Assembly (NCBI RefSeq): GCF_003751085.1
Contig: NZ_RJJY01000001.1
Coordinates: 3,472,001-3,536,000, forward strand
Length of the DNA stretch: 64,000 bases
Reading direction: 5' to 3'
Source: Micromonospora sp. Llam0
Lineage (GTDB): Bacteria > Actinomycetota > Actinomycetes > Mycobacteriales > Micromonosporaceae
The notes beneath the pieces were generated by a model, which did not search any database, was not told the DNA's origin, and was given only the letters and a program-made list of their open reading frames with translations. Within the stretch, counting starts at the first letter, position 1. Each line of letters starts with the position of its first letter. Shown here one piece after another: positions 49,352-62,731 of the stretch. The position numbers and the translations under genes are program-made.

Positions 49352-51955
49352 TCAGCCCTCCTCGTCCAGCTCGCGGCCGGGCAACGCGAACGGCACGATC
49401 AGCCGGGTCCGCTGGTCGTGCCGGTCGATCAGCAGCGCCCGGTTCGGCCGCGGCCGGTACGCCACGTCGTGGGTGCCCAGGTAGGAGCCCAGCTCGCCGC
49501 CGGGCACGTTCATCGCCACCAGGCAGGCCAGGTCGTCGCGGTTGTGTGAGCCGCCCAGGTCGTCGGCGAGCCGGCGCAGCCCACGCCACCAACCCAACAG
49601 GTGTACGCCGTGGCCGGGCCCCTGGCGCAGCACCACCTGCAGGTCGTCCAGCCCGGACCGGAACATGTCGTCCTTCGCGCCGAGCACCCCGGCGGCGGCG
49701 TCCATCCCGAACACCACCAGGTACGTCCGCCCGCCGTCGGCCGGCGTCGCCGCGTCCGGGGTGGCCAGTCGGCGCAGCTCCTCGCGCAGCTCGGCGGCGG
49801 TCAACCGGGTGATCGAATGCCCGAAGGCGTGCAGCGCCTCAGCGGTTTCATCGGCGACCTCGTCGGCGGAGGCGACCAGCGGGGCGAACAGGAACCGGGC
49901 GTGGCCGGGCGGCTCCTGCCGGGCCAGGCTGACCGTGGCGGCGTGCAGCACGTCGGCGGCGTGGCCGGTGGTGCCGACCACCGCGATGTGCCGGCCCGGG
50001 GTGGCGTCCAGCGGAAACACCGCCGACGTCAGATCCACGTCGACCTGCCGGCCGACCAGCGCCAGCGGGCGCCGTCCGCCGGGGGCCAGTGAGCGGTACG
50101 TCGGGTCGCCGTCGAGGTGCGCCGCCTCGTACCCCTTGAAGATCGCCGGTGGCCGGGAGCCGGCGGCGCGGGCCTGCCACAGCTCGTGGCGCAGCGCGGC
50201 GATCCGGCGGGCCCCGCCGTGCGCGTCCGGGAACCGGACGACCGTGTTGGCGCCGGCGATGCCGGCCGAGGCGTTGACGATCGCCTGCCCGACCGGCAGC
50301 CCACCGGCGGTGTGGTTGAGCGGGTCGAGGACGCCGTTGCCGCCGGGCAGCGCCACCCGCAGCGGGAACTGACCGAAGATCGAGTCGGTCTTGCCGTACA
50401 GCGCTTCGATGCCGGACATGCTCTGGCTGGCCAGGACCAGGTGTACGCCGTACGACCGGCCTTTGCGGGCCAGCTCCTCCAGCAGGGCGGCGGCTTCCCG
50501 GGCGACGGAGTCGTTGCCGTCGAACAGTACGTGGAACTCGTCGACCACGGCGACGGTACGCGGCGTCGGGTTGCCGTCGCGGGGCAGGTCGGCGAGTTTC
50601 GTCACGCCGTGGCGTTTCATCGCCGCCGCCCGCCGGTTCAGCTCGCGGCGCAGCTCGCGCAGCACGGCGACGCCGTACTCCCGGTCGGATTCGATGCCGA
50701 CCGCGCGGGCGTGCGGGATCCACGACGGGTCGCGGCCGGTCGGCACGAACTCGGTGAAGCTGACGCCTTCCTTGAAGTCGAGCAGGTAGAGCGCCAACTC
50801 GTCGGGTGGGTAGCGGGCGGCGAGGCCGTACAGCAGGTCGAGCAGGAAGACGGTCTTGCCGGAGCCGGTGCGCCCGCCGACCAGCCAGTGCGGCGTGACG
50901 TCGTCGAAGGCGAGGATCGCCGGCTCCCGGCCGGCCCGGCCGACGACGGTGTGCAGGCCGGTACCGGCGGTCTCGGTCCAGATCCGGGACGGCAGCAGAT
51001 CGGCGAAGTCGAGTGCGGAGCCGCGCCGGTGGATCTCGCCGAGCCGGTCGGCGAGGGCCTGCACGACCCGGGCCGGTGGGTCGCCGTCGAGAGCGACCGG
51101 TACGGCCAGCCCGGTGCCGTCGGAGCTGAACGGCTGGCCGGGCGGGTCACCGACCCAGCCCCGGTTGCCGTCGAGTCGCAGCTGAGTGGCCGGGCCGAGC
51201 GTCGGCGGCTGCGCTCCGGTGCCGGTCGGCGGGTAGCCGGCGACGATCACGCAGACCCGGGCGGCGGTGCCGGCGTGGGTGAGCGCGGCGAGGCGCATCA
51301 GCTCGGCGCGGCTGTCCGGCAGCGCCGCCGCGACCACCACCAGCAGCTCCCCCGGCTGCCCGCCGGTGCGGGCCTGGGCGGCGCGCACGTGCTGGTCGGC
51401 GTCGTCGAGGCGCTCCTTGGCTTCGGCGTCGGTGGCGGCCGGTGCCGCCAGCACGCCGGCTTCGACCAGCGGGCGCAGCGGCAGGAAGGTGGCGCCCATC
51501 GAGGTCGTGTCCAGCGCGGTGACCCGTACCGTGCCGGGTGGGGCGGCGGCGAGCAGTCGCACGACGAGGCTGCGCAGCAGGGCGGCGATCCGTGGCTGGC
51601 GGGCGTCGGCGTCGATGGCCAGGTGGGTGCCGGCGCCGAGCGGCACCAGCGCGGGGAACTCGACCGGGTCGCCGGTGCCGGCCAGCCCGACCGGCCGGGC
51701 CATGCCGACCCGCACCGGGGCGGGGCCGACGGCCAGGTCCTGGGTGGCGCTGGTCGCGCCGGTGGTGAGGGTTTCGCCGACGTGGCGCAGCCGTTCGGTG
51801 ACGTCGCCGAGGTCCGGCGGCGGCGGGGCGGGGCTGTCCGCTATGGCCGATCGGGCGGTGGTCAGATGGGTCACGGCCTGCCGGTGGGCGGCGACCGCCC
51901 GACGGTACGCGGCACCGAAGCTCATCCCACCCCCACCTGCCACTCGGGTAGCCAT
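49352..51955 (-). CDS. FtsK/SpoIIIE-domain ATPase
   Basis: An 867-residue protein. The N-terminal 330 residues are helical and alpha/beta without membrane segments. The FtsK motor starts near 330, with Walker A WLVGGRTGSGKTVFLLDLL (about 360-370), Walker B TVAVVDEFHVLFD (about 460) and the conserved LVLASQSMSGIEAL. The C-terminal 250 residues contain a second, poorly conserved NTPase-like region (HIAVVGTTGHAADVLHAATV). It differs from chromosomal FtsK, which has N-terminal membrane helices and a gamma domain. It may be an EccC-like or DNA-pumping motor; which one is unclear. ATG 51955, or ATG 51925 behind a G-rich tract. Confidence 0.88.
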   Translation of the reverse strand: MATRVAGGGGMSFGAAYRRAVAAHRQAVTHLTTARSAIADSPAPPPPDLGDVTERLRHVGETLTTGATSATQDLAVGPAPVRVGMARPVGLAGTGDPVEFPALVPLGAGTHLAIDADARQPRIAALLRSLVVRLLAAAPPGTVRVTALDTTSMGATFLPLRPLVEAGVLAAPAATDAEAKERLDDADQHVRAAQARTGGQPGELLVVVAAALPDSRAELMRLAALTHAGTAARVCVIVAGYPPTGTGAQPPTLGPATQLRLDGNRGWVGDPPGQPFSSDGTGLAVPVALDGDPPARVVQALADRLGEIHRRGSALDFADLLPSRIWTETAGTGLHTVVGRAGREPAILAFDDVTPHWLVGGRTGSGKTVFLLDLLYGLAARYPPDELALYLLDFKEGVSFTEFVPTGRDPSWIPHARAVGIESDREYGVAVLRELRRELNRRAAAMKRHGVTKLADLPRDGNPTPRTVAVVDEFHVLFDGNDSVAREAAALLEELARKGRSYGVHLVLASQSMSGIEALYGKTDSIFGQFPLRVALPGGNGVLDPLNHTAGGLPVGQAIVNASAGIAGANTVVRFPDAHGGARRIAALRHELWQARAAGSRPPAIFKGYEAAHLDGDPTYRSLAPGGRRPLALVGRQVDVDLTSAVFPLDATPGRHIAVVGTTGHAADVLHAATVSLARQEPPGHARFLFAPLVASADEVADETAEALHAFGHSITRLTAAELREELRRLATPDAATPADGGRTYLVVFGMDAAAGVLGAKDDMFRSGLDDLQVVLRQGPGHGVHLLGWWRGLRRLADDLGGSHNRDDLACLVAMNVPGGELGSYLGTHDVAYRPRPNRALLIDRHDQRTRLIVPFALPGRELDEEG

Positions 51956-52106
51956 CGGAACACTATCCGAATCGGGCAGCCACTGTTAACCCGGCCATCG
52001 CGGCCGGGCCGACACTCCGGACCGGGCGATAGTGGCGACTGGACACCCGAAATGCACCTAATATTCGTAATCGGAGTGTCCCCGACCACCGTCGGAAGTG
52101 CGATCG

Positions 52107-52871
52107 ATGCAACCTGGCGACAACGACGGCACCGACGACGGCACCGAAGGCCGCGAGACCGGGCACGAATCCCGCGACGAGACCGAGCACGACGAGACGG
52201 AACGCGACGAGATGTTGCGCCGGTTCGCCGACCGCCTCGACAAGCCGCTCGGTGTCCTCGGTGTGCTGTTCCTGCTGCTGGTGATCGGCCAGTTCGTCAC
52301 CACCCATCCGCCGACGGCCGCCGTGCTGGGCGCGGCCAGCTGGGCGTTGTGGGTGGTCTTCGTCGCCGAGTTCTCGCTGCGGGCCTGGTTGGGCCGGCAA
52401 CACCCGGGCCGGTTCTGGCGGCGCAACTGGTGGCAGCTGCTGTTCCTGGCCGTGCCGGTGCTGCGGTTCGCCCGAGTGGCGTTGGCGCTGCGTACCGCCC
52501 GCGCCGGTGCGGCGATCACCGCCGCCGTACGGGGTTCGCGCTCCGCCGGCCGGTTGCTCACCGACCGGATCGCCTGGCTCTTCGCGGTGACGGTGAGCCT
52601 CATCCTCGCCGCCGGCCAACTGCTGATGGTTTCCGGCTCCTATTCGAGCTACGCGCAGGCGCTGCACGACGTCACGCTCACCACGATCACCGGTCAGCGG
52701 ATGGCCGCGCGGGACCCGTTCGCCCAGGGTCTGGAGCTGATTCTGGCCGCGTACTCGGTCGTCGTCTTCGGCACCCTGGCCGGCGCGCTCGGTGCCTACT
52801 TCCTCAGCAACCGGCCGACTCCCGGCGACGACCGCGGTGGCGACGACGACCGGGACCGGGCGGCCACGTGA
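52107..52871 (+). CDS. Ion-channel-like membrane protein without a recognisable K+ filter
   Basis: About 254 residues. An acidic 45-residue N-terminus is followed by helices near 55-75 and 85-105, a basic segment with RFARVALALRTARAG that resembles a degenerate voltage-sensor S4, a helix near 155-178 and a last helix near 212-237. The pore position reads HDVTLTTITGQRMAARDP where a potassium channel would have TVGYG, so selectivity is not predictable. ATG 52107 is preferred to GTG 52098. It is divergent from the FtsK gene and convergent with the lipase gene. Confidence 0.72.
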   Translation: MQPGDNDGTDDGTEGRETGHESRDETEHDETERDEMLRRFADRLDKPLGVLGVLFLLLVIGQFVTTHPPTAAVLGAASWALWVVFVAEFSLRAWLGRQHPGRFWRRNWWQLLFLAVPVLRFARVALALRTARAGAAITAAVRGSRSAGRLLTDRIAWLFAVTVSLILAAGQLLMVSGSYSSYAQALHDVTLTTITGQRMAARDPFAQGLELILAAYSVVVFGTLAGALGAYFLSNRPTPGDDRGGDDDRDRAAT

Positions 52872-52873
52872 CG

Positions 52874-52914
52874 GGCGGCCCGGTCCCCGTGGTGCGGGCG
52901 GGGACCGGACCGCC
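52874..52914. terminator. Long stem-loop between channel-like and lipase genes
   Basis: GGCGG-c-CCGGTCCCC pairs with GGGGACCGG-a-CCGCC (one mismatch) around an 11-base loop, directly after the channel gene stop and between convergent genes. Confidence 0.8.
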
Positions 52915-52961
52915 AGGTACGCGACGCCGTCAGGTGGGCGACGCTGCCAGGTACGACGCTG
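52914..52961. repeat. Three short imperfect direct repeats of 17 bases
   Basis: Units starting CAGGTACGCGACG, CAGGTGGGCGACG and CAGGTACGACG follow each other immediately after the terminator stem and run up to the lipase stop codon. The pattern suggests local slippage duplication; no function is evident. Confidence 0.5.
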
Positions 52962-53768
52962 TCAGCCGGTGACCGTGTTGAGCGCGGCCAGGTAGCCGTC
53001 GCGGTAGCCGGCGGCGTTCGGGTGGTACGCGGCGATCAACGCGGAGAAGTCGTTGATCCACGGGCTGCCGGCGCAGACGCCGTGCCCGGCGAACTGCGAC
53101 CGGGTGTCCACGAAGGTGGCGCCGGCGGCCGACGCGCGGGCGGCGGTGACGTCGGCGAGCAGGTCCGCCGCGTCGTTGATGATGGACCGTTTGGTCAGGC
53201 TCATGCTGAACAGGCCGCAGTAGCGGACCTCGTCGAACAGTCGTGGGTAGCCGAGCACGATCAGCTGCGCGTTCGGTGCCCGTTGCCGGATCGCGGCGTA
53301 GGTGGCGTCGAGCCGGCCGGGCAGTTCGGTGGTGGCGAACCGTTCGGCCCGGTCGACCGCGCTGGCGCAGGCGGATTCGCCGCCCAGCCGGCAGTTGAGC
53401 ACGACGTCGACGAACCCGGCGTCGTTGCCGCCGATGGTGATGGTGACCATCGTGGTGCCGGCGTCGAGTGCGGACAGTTGTCTGTCGAGCACGTCGTCGG
53501 TGACCGCGCCGCCGCAGGCGACGAAGCGGAAGCTGGCCGGCGAGTTGGCCGCCGCCCACAGCGGCGCGTACGAGCGGTCGCTGCGCAGACAGGTCGTTTC
53601 GTACGGGCCGGCGCCGACGCCGGAGGAGAACGAGTCGCCGAGGGCGACGTAGTGCACGGCGGCGGGTGCGGCGTGTGCCGGGACGGTGGCCGCGACGACG
53701 CCGACGCCGGTGGCACCGGCGGTGACGGCCAGCGCGAGGGCGGCGCGGGCCAGGGGACGAAGGAGCAT
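52962..53768 (-). CDS. Secreted SGNH/GDSL lipase-esterase
   Basis: A 268-residue protein with signal peptide (1-34, ending VPAHAAP). The SGNH blocks are all visible: VALGDSFSSG with Ser46, a Gly in VACGGAVTDDV, Asn in TIGGNDAGF, and Asn-Asp upstream of His249 in AYHPNAAGY. Six cysteines (CLRSD, ACGG, NCRLG, ACASA, YCGLF, VCAGS) fit the three disulfides of the Streptomyces scabies/S. rimosus extracellular lipase type. It hydrolyses ester bonds of lipids or acylated polymers outside the cell. Start ATG 53768; GTG alternatives are absent. Confidence 0.92.
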   Translation of the reverse strand: MLLRPLARAALALAVTAGATGVGVVAATVPAHAAPAAVHYVALGDSFSSGVGAGPYETTCLRSDRSYAPLWAAANSPASFRFVACGGAVTDDVLDRQLSALDAGTTMVTITIGGNDAGFVDVVLNCRLGGESACASAVDRAERFATTELPGRLDATYAAIRQRAPNAQLIVLGYPRLFDEVRYCGLFSMSLTKRSIINDAADLLADVTAARASAAGATFVDTRSQFAGHGVCAGSPWINDFSALIAAYHPNAAGYRDGYLAALNTVTG

Positions 53769-53900
53769 GGACGGACCTCACAAGGATGGGGGGATCCTCG
53801 TGGCCGCGCGCGTGGCCGTGGGGAGTAACGGTTGTTACTAGCCGGTAATACTATCGAAACATCTGCATCCCCGAAAGAGGTGCGGGCACCTGTGCCGTTC

Positions 53901-53950
53901 CAGCCTTGATGCCACAGGTGCATCAAGATGCACCTGTGGCATCAAGGCTG
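53901..53950. terminator. 50-bp perfect inverted repeat downstream of gltD
   Basis: A 24-base arm beginning CAGCCTTGATGCC and ending GTGCATC is followed by AA and then its exact reverse complement. It lies 93 bases past the gltD stop and about 130 bases upstream of the lipase start. A terminator for gltBD is the simplest reading; the perfect long symmetry is more than a terminator needs. Between it and the gltD stop are direct repeats of a GGGCAGCGCCGG-type unit. Confidence 0.8.
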
Positions 53951-54043
53951 CCGAGTGAGCCTGACCCCGGGCGGACTACCCAGAGTCACCGTCCGCGCCG
54001 ACAACGGGCAGCGCCGGATCAGCGGGCAGCGGGCAGCGCCGGG

Positions 54044-55604
54044 TCAGCGGGCGGCGAGCGGTTGCGCCGTCGGCACCACCGGCGCCGGCAGCTCCCCCAC
54101 CCCACCGAGGTACGAGTGGATGGCGGCCGCCGCCGCCCGCCCCTCGGCGATCGCCCACACGATCAGCGACGCCCCCCGGTGCATGTCGCCAGCGACGAAG
54201 ACCCCCTTGGTAGCGGTCTGCCAGTCACCGTCGGAGTCGATCGCCCCGCGCCGGTTGCGGACCAGCCGCAGCTGTTCCAGCAACGGCTGCTGCTCGGTGC
54301 CCTCGAACCCGATCGCCAGCAGCACCAGGTCCGCCGGCAGATCCCGCTCGGTGCCCGGCACCACGGTCAGGATCCGCTCGCCGTCACGCTTGGTGACCGT
54401 CACCTCGGCGATCCGGACCGCCCGGACCGCGCCGGTGCCGTCGTCGACGAACTCCTGCACCGCGACGGCGAAGACCCGCTCGCCGCCCTCCTCGTGCGCC
54501 GGGTACTCGCGCAGCACCCACGGCCAGGTCGGCCACGGGTCCCGTGCCTCGTCGCGGGCGCTCGGCGGCTCCGGGTAGAGGTCCAGCTGGTACACCCCGG
54601 CCGCGCCCTGCCGGTGCGCCACCCCGAGGCAGTCGGCGGCGGTGTCACCACCGCCGATGATCACCACGTGCCGGCCGGCCGCGTCGATCGCCGGCCGGTC
54701 CACCGGTACGCCGTCCACGTGCGACGACCCGGACTCCGACGGCGGCTCGACGGCCACCACCCCGGCCGCCTCGGCCGTGCGGGCGTGCGCCGCCGCGGCC
54801 GCCACCACCCGGTTCGACTCGACCAGGTGCTCCATCGCCAGGTGCACCCCGCGCAGCGCCCGGCCCGGCGTCGCCGGGGTGTCCCGCCCGGCCAGCGCCC
54901 CGCAGGCCAGCAGTACCGCGTCGTGGTCGGCGCGCAACTGTTCGGCGGTCACGTCGACGCCGACGTTCACCCCGGTGCGGAACTGCACACCCTCGGCCGC
55001 CAACTGGGCCAACCGCAGGTCGATGTGCTCCTTCTCCAACTTGAAGTCGGGAATGCCGTACCGCATCAGGCCGCCGATCGCGTCGTCACGTTCGAAGACG
55101 GTGACCGCGTGCCCGGCGCGGGCCAGCTGCTGGGCAGCGGCCAGCCCGGCCGGGCCGGAACCGACCACCGCGACCCGCCGGCCGGACGGCTCCGGCACCA
55201 CCTGCGGGGTGATCAGCCCGGCGCCGACCGCCCGGTTGATGATCTCCACCTCGACCTGCTTGATGGTGACCGGTGCGCCACCGGCGATGCCCAGCACGCA
55301 GGCCGCCTCGCACGGCGCCGGGCAGAGCCGCCCGGTGAACTCCGGGAAGTTGTTGGTGGCGTGCAGCGACTCGATCGCCGCCGCCCAACCACCCGTACGG
55401 ACCAGGTCGTTCCAGTCCGGGATCCGGTTGCCCAGCGGGCAGCCGTCATGGCAGAACGGGATCCCGCAGTCCATGCAGCGGGTCGCCTGCTCGCGGATCA
55501 GCTCGTCGGTGGCCGGCGGATAGACCTCCCGCCAGTCCATGATCCGCACCGGCACGGGTCGGCGGTGCGGCAGCCGCCGGTCGATCCGCAGGAATCCGGT
55601 CGGG

Positions 55605-55612
<8 letters not shown>
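54044..55612 (-). CDS. gltD: Glutamate synthase small subunit
   Basis: About 522 residues of the NADPH-dependent beta subunit. The N-terminal iron-sulfur region has [18 protein letters not shown] and [36 protein letters not shown] binds FAD, with [10 protein letters not shown] behind it, and [20 protein letters not shown] binds NADPH. It passes electrons to the large subunit, which makes two glutamates from glutamine and 2-oxoglutarate. GTG 55612 has GGAGGTGG upstream and overlaps the gltB stop by eight bases (55605-55612), so I prefer it to the longer frame. The gene forms an operon with gltB. Confidence 0.97.
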
Positions 55613-60224
<4,612 letters not shown>

Positions 60225-60335
60225 CGGGCCTCCTGTCGTCACTCGCGCATGAACAGATTTCGGGACGACGTCGGCCCTGGAGAGTTTTCTGAGTCTACGT
60301 GAGGGGCCACCGGACATCACCAGTGCGAATTGATC

Positions 60336-60359
60336 ACACGTCCATTGTATGGGACGTGT
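60336..60359. promoter_or_regulatory. Inverted repeat between gltB and GNAT genes
   Basis: ACACGTCC and GGACGTGT are perfect reverse complements separated by eight bases, in the 146-base region between divergent starts. It overlaps the likely -10 region (TAGTCT at 60359) of the GNAT gene and may be an operator for either promoter. Confidence 0.55.
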
Positions 60360-60370
60360 AGTCTCACAAG

Positions 60371-61429
60371 GTGGCCAACCAGGAGAACGCACTCCTCGAT
60401 CGGCTGGACCGGTTCTGCGACGCCGTACCGCGTGCTGCCGCCCGCCCCGAAGAGCTGGGTGACTATGTACTTTTCGTGCGGAAGGAGGAGGCGGGTTGGC
60501 CGTTCTACGCCCGCCCCCGGGTAGGCGTGACCGCGCCGCCGGCCGCCGCCGACATCACCACCGTACGCGCCCGGCAGCGCGAACTGGGCCTCCCCGAGTC
60601 CTTCGAATGGATCCACGAGATCAACCCGGACCTGCTGGCGGTGGCCCGGTCAGCCGGGCTCGGCGTGCGACAGGCACCGCTGATGGTGCTCGACCCGGCC
60701 GCTCTGCCCCCGGTTGACCGGTTCGCCGACCGGCCGGTGCGGCTGCTCGACCCGGACTCACCCGACTTCGCGGCCGATCTCACCACCTGGTTCACCATCG
60801 CCCAGGCCGCGTTCGCCCCGTCCGGGGGCGCCGGCACCGGGCTGCCGACCGTCGGCGCCGACGCCCCCGAGATTGTTACAGTGACATTTCCCACTGTCGA
60901 CAATGGCGGTCCCGGCGGTGTCGCGTCGGACCCGGCCGGGCAGTCCGCGCCGGCCTCCGGCGGGCTCGCCACCGCCGCCCCGACCGCCCCGCTGGTCACC
61001 GACGAACCGCTGGTCACGACAGGCCCGATGACCCCACCGGTCGCGGCCGCCGTCGACGATCCGGCGCTGCCGGACGCCCTGGTCGACCACGAACGGTCGG
61101 CGATCGCCGCCGGCAGCCACACCATCGCCCTGGCCGGGCTGCCCTCGGCTGAGCTGCCCGCCGGCGGGCAGCCGGCCGCCGTCGGATCGCTCAACCGGGT
61201 CGACGACGTCGCCGAGATCGTCGGCGTCGGCACCGTGGCACCGGCCCGCCGCCAGGGCCTGGCGTCGGCGGTCACCGCCGCGCTGGCCCGGCACGCGCTG
61301 GCCGCCGGCGTCGACCTGATCTTCCTGGCCGCCGGCGACGACGACGTGGCGATGCTCTACCACCGACTCGGCTTCCGCCGGGTGGGCACCTCCTGCATCG
61401 CCGAACCCACCGCCCACCCCGGCGGCTGA
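60371..61429 (+). CDS. GNAT-family N-acetyltransferase
   Basis: A 352-residue protein. The N-terminal 110 residues resemble the non-catalytic GNAT-like half of two-domain acetyltransferases ([19 protein letters not shown]). A low-complexity Pro/Ala/Gly linker occupies about 150-245, and the catalytic half has [20 protein letters not shown] (acetyl-CoA pyrophosphate loop) and [20 protein letters not shown]. The substrate is unknown. GTG 60371 follows TAGTCT by six bases, so the message is probably leaderless. Divergent from gltB. Confidence 0.87.
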   Translation: MANQENALLDRLDRFCDAVPRAAARPEELGDYVLFVRKEEAGWPFYARPRVGVTAPPAAADITTVRARQRELGLPESFEWIHEINPDLLAVARSAGLGVRQAPLMVLDPAALPPVDRFADRPVRLLDPDSPDFAADLTTWFTIAQAAFAPSGGAGTGLPTVGADAPEIVTVTFPTVDNGGPGGVASDPAGQSAPASGGLATAAPTAPLVTDEPLVTTGPMTPPVAAAVDDPALPDALVDHERSAIAAGSHTIALAGLPSAELPAGGQPAAVGSLNRVDDVAEIVGVGTVAPARRQGLASAVTAALARHALAAGVDLIFLAAGDDDVAMLYHRLGFRRVGTSCIAEPTAHPGG

Positions 61430-61475
61430 CCGGCCCACTCAGCCGGGCGACCGGCCCACTCGCCGCAGGCGACGG

Positions 61476-62687
61476 TCAGGACGGCGGCGGCTGCCACTGC
61501 GCGGCGGTGGCGGCCACACTGCCCATCAGCCGCGGGCTGATCGTGCCGAGCGTGGCGTCCCGGGCCCGCAGCGCCAGCCGGCCCCGCGCCGACAGCACCG
61601 CCGCCATCCGCCGGGTCTGGCGCACCATCGCCACCGCCCGGGGCCGACGCAACCGGCTGTACGACTCGACCGCCGCGACCAGCGCCGGCCCCGGCACGGT
61701 GTCCCGGACCAGGGCGCACAGCGTCGCCGCATCCTCGAACGCCAGGCACGCGCCCTGCCCGAGATGGTGCGGCATGGCGTGCGCCGCGTCACCGAGCAGC
61801 ACCACACCGCCCGGCCCGACCGGGAACCCGTACGCCGGGGGCAGCGGCCGCAGCTCGCGGACCTCCTGCTGGACCAGGTCGGCCGGCTCGGTGGCGGCGA
61901 GCAGCTCGCCCACCGGGGCCGGCCAGCCGGCGAACCAACGGCGCAGCAGGGTCAGCTGGGTCGCCGGCGGCTCCGGGCGGGAGGCCCCGGCGGCGGTCGC
62001 CACCCAGTAGATACCGCCCCGGCTGGAGCCACCGGCCGAGCCCCGTTCACCCAGCGACGCCGAGACGAACCGGTAGCCGGCACCGAGGATCTCGCCGCCG
62101 ACCTGGCCGGCGGCCAGCTGCGGCGCCCGGTACCAGGGGATCACCGCCCGCCAGGCCGAGCACCCGGAGCTGACCACCGAACTGCCCGGGGCCAGCGCCG
62201 GACGCAGCGCGCTGTACACGCCGTCCGCCGCCACCACCAGATCGGCCTCGACGACGCCCCGGCCGATGGTCACCGCCGGCCGGTCCGCCGCCGGCCGGTC
62301 CACCGCCGGGCGCAGACCCTTGACGGTCACCCCGGTACGGATCTCCGCCTGCTCGCCGAGACCGGCGATCAACGCGTCGTGCAGATCCTCCCGGTGCACC
62401 ACCACCGGGGCACGGTCCTCCGGCTGCGGCCGGGGCTGCACCAGCCACTGCCCATCAGGGCGGCGCACCCCGGTGTGCGACACCGGGGTGGCGATCGCCT
62501 CCAGCCCGGCGCCGAGGCCCAACGCCCGCAACGCGCGTACACCATTGGGCCAGAGCACCAGGGCGGTGCCGTCGGACCGGACCCGGTCCTCGCGTTCCAG
62601 CAGGGTGACCCGCCAACCGGTGCGGGCCAGGGCACCGGCGACCGCCAGACCGCCGATGCCCGCCCCCACCACGACCGCAGTACGCAT
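61476..62687 (-). CDS. FAD-dependent monooxygenase/oxidoreductase
   Basis: A 403-residue group A flavoprotein: VVVGAGIGGLAVAGALARTG with LLEREDR for FAD, VVAADGVYSALRPAL, and GVVLLGDAAHAMPHHLGQGA for the ribityl/pyrophosphate contact. It belongs to the salicylate-hydroxylase/zeaxanthin-epoxidase-like class that hydroxylates aromatic or polyene compounds. ATG 62687 is the natural start. It converges with the GNAT gene and is codirectional with lgt, 45 bases downstream of it. Linkage to lgt appears incidental. Confidence 0.92.
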   Translation of the reverse strand: MRTAVVVGAGIGGLAVAGALARTGWRVTLLEREDRVRSDGTALVLWPNGVRALRALGLGAGLEAIATPVSHTGVRRPDGQWLVQPRPQPEDRAPVVVHREDLHDALIAGLGEQAEIRTGVTVKGLRPAVDRPAADRPAVTIGRGVVEADLVVAADGVYSALRPALAPGSSVVSSGCSAWRAVIPWYRAPQLAAGQVGGEILGAGYRFVSASLGERGSAGGSSRGGIYWVATAAGASRPEPPATQLTLLRRWFAGWPAPVGELLAATEPADLVQQEVRELRPLPPAYGFPVGPGGVVLLGDAAHAMPHHLGQGACLAFEDAATLCALVRDTVPGPALVAAVESYSRLRRPRAVAMVRQTRRMAAVLSARGRLALRARDATLGTISPRLMGSVAATAAQWQPPPS

Positions 62688-62731
62688 CCCGCCCCCTCTC
62701 CCCCGGTCGGTCGGCGCCCGCCGACCGGCGG

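Noticed and set aside
50117..52972. A 951-codon plus-strand frame opposite the FtsK-like gene.
   Set aside because: Composition and position mark it as a shadow of the minus-strand gene, which carries clear Walker motifs.
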